From Leptolyngbya sp. KIOST-1 (GTDB taxonomy: Bacteria > Cyanobacteriota > Cyanobacteriia > Phormidesmidales > Phormidesmidaceae): a stretch of 64,000 bases of DNA. The position numbers and the translations under genes were made by a program. Each line of letters begins with the position of its first letter. Positions within the stretch are counted from its first letter, which is position 1. The notes below the pieces were generated by a model. The model worked only from the letters and a program-made list of their open reading frames with translations. It was not told the origin of the DNA and made no database searches. The stretch is from contig NZ_JQFA01000002.1 in assembly GCF_000763385.1 (NCBI RefSeq), positions 186,001 through 250,000 of the forward strand, read 5' to 3'. This document shows positions 57,924-64,000 of this stretch, in pieces.

Positions 57924-59180
57924 ATGCGAACATTCATCACTCTCTGGCTGGGGCAGTTGGCCTCGTCTATCGGTAGCGCCATGACCTACTTTGCCCTCAC
58001 CCTGTGGGTGTGGGAACGCACCCAATCGGCCACGGCGATCGCCCTGATTCTGGTGTTCTACCAGCTGCCGCAGCTGGCGATCGCGCTGGTGTCAGGGCTG
58101 CTGGTCGATCGCGTCTCCCGCAAGCGCCTGCTAATTTTCAGCGACATTGGCTCAGCGGTTTGCACTATCTCGGTGGGCATTCTGGCCGCCCTGCACCTGC
58201 TCCAGGTCTGGCATATCTACGCGATCGCGGCCATCATTGGCTGCTTTGGCAATGTGCAGTCCCTCACCTACGCCACCCTGATTCCGCTGATCGTGCCTCC
58301 GGCCCATCATAGCCGCGCCAGCAGCCTGGCGGCGATGATCGACTTTGGGGCGGCCATTCTCGCTCCGGCCCTGGCGGGGTTGCTCTACCCCACCGTCGGC
58401 CTGCTGGGAATTACGGCGGTAGATATGACCAGCTTTGCGATCGCCCTGGTGACGCTGCTGTTGGTGCCCATCCCCGCCGCCCAGAACCCAGAGGAACCGC
58501 CCCCTACCGAGAAAGCCACCCTCTGGCACCGGGTCACCTTTGGCTTTCGCTACATTGCGGCCCAGCCCAGCCTGGTGGCCATGGTGGTGGCCCTGTCGGC
58601 TTTCACCTTTCTCCACCAGATCGGTGAAGCCCTGTACCAGCCCATGATTTTGGCCAGAACCGGCGGCGACGCCCAGGTGCTGGGGCTGGTGGTGGCGACC
58701 TCGGGGCTGGGGGGCGTGGTGGGGGCGATCGCCTTTAGCCTCTGGAATGGCTTTCAGCGGCGGGAAGTCGGTATCCTCGTTGGATTTATGGGTACCGGGC
58801 TGAGCAAACTGCTGCTGGGTCTGGGGTCATTCCCCAGCCTGTGGGCGGTGGCGCGGTTTGGCAGCTCGTTCCACAACCCGCTGATTTTGAGTTCGTATAT
58901 GGCGGTGTGGTACGCCAGGGTGCCCCCGGAGCGCCAGGGGCGGGTGCTGGCCGCCGACTACCTGATCGGCACCGTGGCGATGCTGCTGGCAAATCTGGCC
59001 GCCGGACCACTGGCCGATGGGGTGTTTGAACCCTGGATGCTGGGTTCGAGCAATCGCCTGTCGGTAATTTTTGGCGCCGGCCCCGGCAGCGGCATGGCGC
59101 TGCTTCAGGTCGTGCTGGCCCTCGGTATACTGACTCTCGGCCTCGGGAGGCTGGGCTGGGAGCGGATTAAGAATCCGTAG
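57924..59180 (+). CDS. MFS transporter of the uptake operon
   Basis: A 418-residue carrier with twelve predicted helices. It begins RTFITLWLGQLASSIGSAMT and has the loop motif GLLVDRVSRKRLL, like the EntS/macrolide-efflux branch of MFS. Located 14 bases behind the sucrase/ferredoxin-like gene and in the same direction, it may export siderophore or recycled siderophore from the cytoplasm (inference from context). No other gene follows it in this unit. Confidence 0.85.
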   Translation: MRTFITLWLGQLASSIGSAMTYFALTLWVWERTQSATAIALILVFYQLPQLAIALVSGLLVDRVSRKRLLIFSDIGSAVCTISVGILAALHLLQVWHIYAIAAIIGCFGNVQSLTYATLIPLIVPPAHHSRASSLAAMIDFGAAILAPALAGLLYPTVGLLGITAVDMTSFAIALVTLLLVPIPAAQNPEEPPPTEKATLWHRVTFGFRYIAAQPSLVAMVVALSAFTFLHQIGEALYQPMILARTGGDAQVLGLVVATSGLGGVVGAIAFSLWNGFQRREVGILVGFMGTGLSKLLLGLGSFPSLWAVARFGSSFHNPLILSSYMAVWYARVPPERQGRVLAADYLIGTVAMLLANLAAGPLADGVFEPWMLGSSNRLSVIFGAGPGSGMALLQVVLALGILTLGLGRLGWERIKNP

Positions 59181-59249
59181 AACTTGGGCGAATGCATCCG
59201 AAACTGATGGATAACAGTACACTTGTTCGACAATGTGAGCTAGTGCGTC

Positions 59250-59601
59250 ATGATCCACATCATTCGCCAGAAGTCTGAACCTAAGCAGATGCGTCAGATG
59301 CTAGAAGCACTGGGAATTTACATTAAACTGGCGGTAGATGTTGAGCGCCGCATCCTGGCTGGAGAAGGCGAATTGCACATTGCACTCAGACTGTGAGCTA
59401 ATTTTGCTAGACGATGGAAGCCAACAGCGCTATGTGTGGGGGGCAGATTGGTATCCACTGAATCAGACGGTGGGTTATGAGGCGCTGATCAACATTCGCC
59501 CTAGCGCCAATAACCGTTCGATGACGATTCAAGATTCTGGTTTGCGGGATGATATCCGTCAGCTAGTGCAGTCTCTATTGGGCGACGTTCAATGGCCATA
59601 A
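59250..59601 (+). pseudogene. DUF5674 gene with a frameshift from a 7-bp duplication
   Basis: The frame from ATG 59250 reads IIRQKSEPKQMRQMLEALGI and continues to GEGELH. Then ATTGCAC is present twice in tandem (59372-59378 and 59379-59385). Removing one copy restores GELHSDCELILLDDGSQQRY in the downstream frame, which continues YVWGADWYPLNQTVGYEALI to the stop at 59601, a complete DUF5674 protein of about 114 residues. The family's function is unknown. The first piece ends shortly after the duplication; the second lacks a good start. Confidence 0.82.
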
Positions 59602-59942
59602 ACTGGGACATTCTCAAGGCGCAGTACCTCCAGGCGAACCAGGCGACTCAGCTCGACAGTTTGGCGTTGAATTTGACGCGCATTCAGCTGCTGGCCCGTA
59701 GCGGCACCGATGAGTCAGTGGCCCAGCACCTGGTCAGGGAAAGTCAGTTTTTCATCGAATGGGCAGTACTCGGCGTTAATCTGGAAACCGACATCGCGTT
59801 TGCCAGTGATTTAGTTGACTTGCAACGGTTGCTGAGCCGGTGGAAGCTGGGCTGGGCTAAGTTGTGGGCCAATGAGCCTAAACGCCAGGAAATGGCGTCG
59901 TTGGCTCAGCAGTGGTGCGATCGCCTTGGGCGGGTCACATGA
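59592..59942 (+). CDS. Hypothetical protein downstream of the DUF5674 gene
   Basis: The protein is 116 residues and all-helical by composition, with LDSLALNLTRIQLLARSGTD and SQFFIEWAVLGVNLETDIAF. It overlaps the end of the DUF5674 pseudogene by 10 bases, the arrangement expected for a functional pair. I do not know a named family. It appears intact. Confidence 0.65.
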   Translation: MAINWDILKAQYLQANQATQLDSLALNLTRIQLLARSGTDESVAQHLVRESQFFIEWAVLGVNLETDIAFASDLVDLQRLLSRWKLGWAKLWANEPKRQEMASLAQQWCDRLGRVT

Positions 59943-60025
59943 CCATCGCATCCACGGACAGGGGGAGTTGTTGGCCAGTTGAGGGCGATCGCGACACATC
60001 CACGACTTCAGACTATAGAACAAAC

Positions 60026-61274
60026 CTAAACATCAGTAGGCCGCAGTTTATCCATCTTCAGCCGGTCTAAATAGCGATCTTCAATCACCTTGGAAGAATT
60101 GCCTACCCACCGGGCAATGGTGGTAGACGAGTGACCCGCTAAAGCCTGGAGGGTAATGAACGTATCTCGGCAGTTGTAAGGGGTCATCGTGGCCCCCTCC
60201 TTTTCGTTCAATCCCAATGCAGTCGTCACGGTTGACCAGGCTCGTTGGTGGAAGTTTTTCTCGCTGATGATGCCACCTTTGGGGGCACAAAACACTAAAT
60301 TCTCTGGCAGGCATTCATCGGGCTTAATCGATTGCAATAGTTGCTGCAAACGCCCTGGGCAGGTAAACCAGCGTCTGACACTCGTTTTGGTTTCTTCGCG
60401 GCGTTCCTTCTTGCCAGACACTTCTACAATGCTTTCGTGGAAATGCACTTTGCTGCAATCCTCCGCCACGCTGCCCCAGCGCAAGCCAATCGCCTCGCAA
60501 GGGCGGCAACCGGTCCAAAACAGGAATTTCACAAAGGGAGCGTAGTGCTGATACGTCATGCCTTTGCCCTGATGAGCTTCAAAGGCTTCGATAATGCGAT
60601 GGCCCTCTGGGCCGGTCTTTGACCATCGCGCTCCCCACGGAATAGGCCACAGGTGGCAGCGGCTTGGTTGGATCCAAAGCAAGATACATGCCCTGAAAAG
60701 GGTTACTCGCCACCAGCTTATGCTGGATGCCCCAGTTACAGGCGGCTGACAGCTGCATTAAGGTGCGTCGGGCCTGGGATTGGGTGGTAGCTTTGAGCAA
60801 TTCTTGCCGGAACTTGAGCGGGTTTACCAACCCATCTGTCTTACACCGGCCGATGTGGGCGGTAACAGGATTGTAGGTGCCGTTGATCGTCTTGGGAGAA
60901 GCGTTAGGCGTCAGGTACTCCACGTAGCGCTCCCAGAGCGCCAGCAGTTTAGACCCTAACTTGGCCACCTTGCCAAGCGATCCAGACGTGGGCTCATGGC
61001 TACGAATCTTGTACTTCTGGTAGGTCGGGTCAAACTCACCGTACTCGATGTCTCGCTGCACCTCAAAGGCTTTGTCCTGGGCCGTCTTTCGATTGAGCGG
61101 CGTATTGGACAGGCCCAGCGATACAAAATGGCGCTTCTCCCCATGGGTGAAGACCAGCTGTAAGCGATTGTTGGAGCTACGGATGGTGACGGGGCCTGAC
61201 TTGGCTTTCCGATGCCTGCGTGTGGTGGTCGAAGTCATGGCACTTCCCCACGGGGAATCGAGGATTGAGCGCAT
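60026..61274 (-). pseudogene. Frameshifted tyrosine recombinase/integrase
   Basis: The N-terminal piece (from ATG 61274 or 61238) has an Arm-type DNA-binding start (RLQLVFTHGEKRHFVSLGLS) and a core-binding domain ending SNPFQGMYLALDPTKPLPP. The frame is lost near 60620-60650. The second piece, in another frame, resumes with IIEAFEAHQGKGMTYQHYAP and holds the catalytic part: Arg in TGCRPCEAIGLRW, the ALAGHSSTTIARWVGNSS region with His, and the Tyr in DRYLDRL. Together they make one integrase of about 400 residues. It is next to a tRNA fragment and is probably no longer active. Confidence 0.82.
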
Positions 61275-61417
61275 TGTAATTTATCTCAATCTTTATCTCA
61301 ATCTGGGTGTTAAACCTGCCTAATTACCCCTAAAAATGCCCAACGCAATTCGAACCCTGGTAGAACCGAGAGCCTCGAAACCTTTGTCAAGTGGGCGAAA
61401 CGCCTGTTTTTACCGAA

Positions 61418-61464
61418 AGCCGATGGCGGGATTTGAACCCGCGACCGCTCGATTACGAATCGAA
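61418..61464 (-). tRNA. 3' part of tRNA-Thr(CGU), probable attachment-site remnant
   Basis: The minus strand has an anticodon arm with loop TTCGTAA (anticodon CGT, Thr), a five-base variable loop CGGTC, a complete T arm GCGGG TTCAAAT CCCGC and the acceptor 3' strand CATCGGC. The D arm and the 5' acceptor strand GCCGATG are absent upstream. This is a fragment from about position 27 to 73, as left by integration into a tRNA gene. It lies 144 bases from the integrase start. Confidence 0.82.
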
Positions 61465-61695
61465 CAAGAACTGCCTTTTTGCAAGAGTTTTAGAGGCGTA
61501 AAATTAACTTAAACCCAGCTTACACCCAAACGGAGTTTTTCCCTGTTTATTAGTTAATGTTGTTACTGCCATCAGGTACTGCTGGCTCCCATAAACGCCC
61601 AAAACCTTTTCCAGGGTAAGGTTATAGACGATCACTCCTGAGACTCTTTTACAAGCAATCCTACTTTTCTAGGAAAGCAAGCGTGGAGTGAGAAG

Positions 61696-61865
61696 TGAAG
61701 TGACCCCCGATTTTCGGACACAAGGCTAAGAGCAGTATCCTTGTTCCACAGGAGGGGGCAACTATGAGCGCAAACCGACGACAGTACACAGCTGAATGGA
61801 CGACCAGCGGTACTCACCCCGGATAGAACGACTGAAGATAACCCATCTGCCACTTCCGCTCCCAT
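61696..61865 (+). mobile_element. 5' remnant of an IS3-family element
   Basis: TGAAGTGACCCCCGATTTTC at 61696-61715 begins an IS3-like inverted repeat that matches the right end (63228 inward) at 20 of 25 positions. An orfA start follows at 61764 (SANRRQYTAEW) and soon stops. The rest of orfA is gone. Confidence 0.6.
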
Positions 61866-62275
61866 CCAAATCGGAGCGCATTGATCTAATTGGACCTGGT
61901 AGAACAGCTTGGAGGCCGACGAGCCTAGATCAGCGGCTAACTGAACCATAGGGGGGATAACTGCAGAAAGTTTCATTGTGAAACCTAGAACGCTACTCCT
62001 TCACCATAGGGCTATCTAACCTCAAAGGATTCAAAAGGTTAATTAAATTTACTTTTAAGCCAGAAATGCTCGAAAAATGGTTATACAATGTTAGCTAGAT
62101 CAGGTCATGTTCTCAGTGCTACGCCCCCTCTGAGGGGCTTCGCGGAAAGGCTACACAGTACGCCAGGGTTTTGGCAAAAACCGGGCAACGGCCCTCCCCC
62201 CAGGGTTTCTACCGTTTTTGAAGACGCTGCCGCTCTCGCCTCAGGGTGGCGTCATATTTTTAACCCAGCTTCTCC
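61866..62275. other. Non-coding stretch before the relaxase
   Basis: No supported gene is present. A segment near 62120-62155 (ACGCCCCCTCTGAGGGGCTT, then CGCGGAAAGGCTACAC) is a common type of cyanobacterial short intergenic repeat. The part at 62030-62080 is AT-rich. Short open frames on either strand have no family signals. Confidence 0.4.
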
Positions 62276-63181
62276 ATGCTTTCCACGAGCAACCTCTCCG
62301 CCGCTCAAGCGGAGACCTACTACACCCACGAGGACTATTACTCGGCAGAAGAAGCGGCTCATCCGACAAAGTGGGTGGGGAAAGGGGCTGCGTCGTTGGG
62401 GTTGGCTGGGATTGTCAATCAGCAGGAATTCAGCCAGATGCTTTCTGGGCAGGCTCCGGACGGGCGATCGCTGATGGGGAAGGTGGTCGATCCAGAAAAG
62501 CGGCGGGCGGCAACAGACTTTACCTTTAGTGCCCCCAAGAGCGTCAGCATCGCAGCCCTGGTGCAGCAGGATGAGCGGGTGTTGGCGGTCCATCATCAGG
62601 CGGTCGCGAAGGCGCTGTCGGTGTTGGAAGAGCGCTATGCCCAAACTCGAATTTCGACAGAAGCAGGGAGAACCAAGGTGACGACAGGGAATATCGCCGC
62701 AGCGGTGTTCACTCATTCCACCAGCCGGGAGGCGGAGCCGCAGTTGCATAGCCATTGTGTGGTGATGAATGCGACGCAGCTGGAGGATGGGCGGTGGTTT
62801 AGTTTGAGCAATGAGGGGGCGATCGCCAACCAAAAGCTCCTCGGCCAGATCTACCAGAATGAACTGGCCGTCGCGCTGAGGCAGCAGGGCTACCAGATTG
62901 AGCCGAAGGCTCAAGAGAAGGGAGTCCAAATTAGCATGGCAGAAGTCGGACAAGCTTGGCAGAACGGCTATGCCGAACGATTAATGAGAACCATAAAAGA
63001 GGAGGAAGTTGATCTATCGGAATATCGAAACTTTACAGAGGCGTATCAACAGATCGAACACTTCTTGGAGGATGTGTATATGAAGAAAAGAATCCATTCC
63101 TCTCTAAGTTATCTAACACCTGAAGAATACGAACAAAAATGGAATGAACAACAAAAGAAAAAGCATGATATAAAAGAGTAG
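62276..63181 (+). pseudogene. MobF (TrwC-type) relaxase N-terminus fused to an IS3 transposase end
   Basis: Residues 1-212 are a TrwC/MobF relaxase: the paired catalytic Tyr in AETYYTHEDYYSAEE, FTFSAPKSVSIAAL, and the metal-binding His motif in PQLHSHCVVMNAT. From about 62908-62922 the frame runs without a stop into an IS3-family OrfB end (GVQISMAEVGQAWQNGYAER, then KRIHSSLSYLTPEEY). MobF relaxases normally continue for several hundred more residues with a helicase domain, so the gene is truncated. The nicking domain itself looks complete, but function of the chimera is doubtful. It marks a former mobilisable element. Confidence 0.82.
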
Positions 63182-63228
63182 ATCTCTTAATTCCCTTGAT
63201 CTACTGTCCGAATCTAAGGGTTCACTTC
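62910..63228 (+). mobile_element. 3' remnant of an IS3-family element
   Basis: This AT-rich segment encodes the end of OrfB, including the catalytic Glu region NGYAERLMRT. It closes with GGGTTCACTTCA, the right terminal repeat. Its end also supplies the last codons and stop of the gene on the other strand at 63222. No target-site duplication is seen with the left end at 61696. Confidence 0.75.
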
Positions 63229-63884
63229 AGCGGCATTCGCTGCGATTGCCCCATTTGGAGCGCCTGAATCGCTCGCACCTGCGCCACCGTCCCTCGGGCA
63301 TACTGCTCCGCAGTCTGAAGTGACATACCCTGAACATCCTGTTGAAAACGAGAGTATGGCCCCTGAAGCAGCAGCGCCGCAACTCCATCACCTGATTCCC
63401 CAGCCCCCAGCGCTGCTGCCGTCACCTTCTGGTCGAGCTGAATCGCTGACAGGTCACTGCTCACATAGTCGCGATAGAGGTCTGGGTAGCTCTGAATTTT
63501 CCCTGTTACCGAGCAGGCATACTCCAGGTAGCGCTGCTGCTGAAGGCTGTCCACGGTCGTCTGGGCGTACTGGAGCAGTTTGGGCAACGCCGCTTTTTTC
63601 TCCTCGTCAGATAATCCCAAAATCTGCTGTTGGGTAAATGGCCCTTGGGCCAAGAGCTGGATGACCTGTCGCGGTGACTTGCCGGTCTGTAGCGCGGCTC
63701 TAGCTACTTCCTGATCTAATACCTGCGCTGGTACCAAATTATCGCTATAGCGGGTGTAGAGGCTCTCGTAGTCCTTGGCATCCTTGAGCGAAGCCTTGGC
63801 CAGCGCCAGGTATTGCTGACGCATCAATCGTCCTTTCTCCGTCTCTGGCTCCTTCGGCAACTGTGGTAACTGTGGCAAGGTCAT
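63222..63884 (-). CDS. Hypothetical protein of the mobile region, 3' end altered by the IS
   Basis: The protein is 220 residues, hydrophilic and helical (MTLPQLPQLPKEPETEKGRL start). It contains two similar blocks: VLDQEVARAALQTGKSPRQVIQLLAQGP and LDQKVTAAALGAGESGDGVAALLLQGP, each followed by a Tyr/Gln-rich helix, so it arose by internal duplication. I do not recognise a family. The last two residues (LK) and the TGA stop come from the IS terminus, so the original C-terminus may be lost. Its place beside a relaxase gene suggests a plasmid or element accessory protein (inference). Confidence 0.6.
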   Translation of the reverse strand: MTLPQLPQLPKEPETEKGRLMRQQYLALAKASLKDAKDYESLYTRYSDNLVPAQVLDQEVARAALQTGKSPRQVIQLLAQGPFTQQQILGLSDEEKKAALPKLLQYAQTTVDSLQQQRYLEYACSVTGKIQSYPDLYRDYVSSDLSAIQLDQKVTAAALGAGESGDGVAALLLQGPYSRFQQDVQGMSLQTAEQYARGTVAQVRAIQALQMGQSQRMPLK

Positions 63885-64000
63885 AGGGCGTCCGTGAACT
63901 CGTCGAGCAAGTCAGCCGCCAGAGCTGAAACGGTCACAGGCTGTACTAGTGCAGTGTCTTGCCTCTGCTGGTAGTTTCTCCTCATCAAACGTGCCTACCA
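63885..64000. other. Right edge of the window, no supported feature
   Basis: Upstream region of the leftward gene at 63222-63884. No complete gene, tRNA or clear repeat is seen in these last bases. Confidence 0.4.

Noticed and set aside
33153-59180. Siderophore biosynthesis cluster
   Set aside because: No NRPS, NIS synthetase or polyketide gene is present; only transport, regulation and redox genes are seen.
61418-61464. Functional tRNA-Thr gene
   Set aside because: The D arm and the 5' acceptor strand are missing, so it is only a 3' fragment.
61632-61976. 114-codon open frame on the minus strand over the left IS end
   Set aside because: It runs antisense across the IS terminal repeat and orfA start and shows no domain.

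Overview
The window comes from a cyanobacterium, most likely a filamentous Leptolyngbya/Nodosilinea-type organism (inference). The evidence is the abundance of the HIP1 octamer GCGATCGC, cyanobacterial families (AMIN-domain TonB receptors, the TIGR02587/TIGR02588 pair, DUF29, DUF4058, DUF5674, Uma2), class I ketol-acid reductoisomerase, and a CTCQ-type N-terminal module on an EAL protein. The DNA is GC-rich apart from one AT-rich gene (14204-15412) and part of an insertion sequence near 63 kb.

Left part (0-30 kb). This is mostly housekeeping and accessory chromosome: an amino-acid-binding lipoprotein, a divergent FecR-domain protein and outer-membrane barrel pair, an alpha/beta hydrolase, ilvC, a DUF427 protein, a PLP decarboxylase, an ABM-domain membrane protein, an MFS carrier and a CPA1 Na+/H+ antiporter. 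A small foreign patch follows, with two HicAB-like toxin-antitoxin pairs, a DUF4058 remnant and an unrecognised AT-rich gene (12.5-15.5 kb). Next come a full-length peptidylarginine-deiminase-like protein with all four catalytic residues, a transketolase-family enzyme, an acetyltransferase, an EAL-GAF-GGDEF protein, TIGR02588/TIGR02587, ribokinase, a zinc-ribbon-like protein and a CNT nucleoside transporter.

Centre (27.8-59.2 kb). This is a large iron/siderophore-uptake locus. TonB, ExbB and ExbD energise the outer membrane. Three partly duplicated modules each contain an AraC-type regulator, an AMIN-TonB-dependent receptor and a FecB-like binding lipoprotein; two also have a sucrase/ferredoxin-like protein and one a DUF1636 protein. 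The locus also has two FecCD permeases, two ABC exporters and an MFS carrier. Neither the FecE-type ATPase nor siderophore biosynthesis genes are in the window. Six TGAGAA-type (Fur-like) boxes precede the transcription units.

The most unusual feature is a family of oriented hairpin repeats spread through this locus. Each complete copy has a G-rich arm of octamers (GTGGGAGA/G), a core of about 25 bp (CCGCTGAAATAGAAAAATC) and a C-rich octamer arm. Several copies sit between genes, often touching a TAG stop. Four complete copies lie inside coding sequences, all in the one orientation and reading frame that keeps the frame open, so the hosts carry low-complexity inserts of about 50-77 residues. 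A second family of heptamer-armed hairpins lies between genes.

Right end (59.2-64 kb). This is a decayed mobile region: a DUF5674 gene broken by a 7-bp tandem duplication, a frameshifted tyrosine recombinase, a 3' half of tRNA-Thr(CGU) beside it (probable attachment site), and a MobF relaxase fused to the 3' end of an IS3-family transposase.
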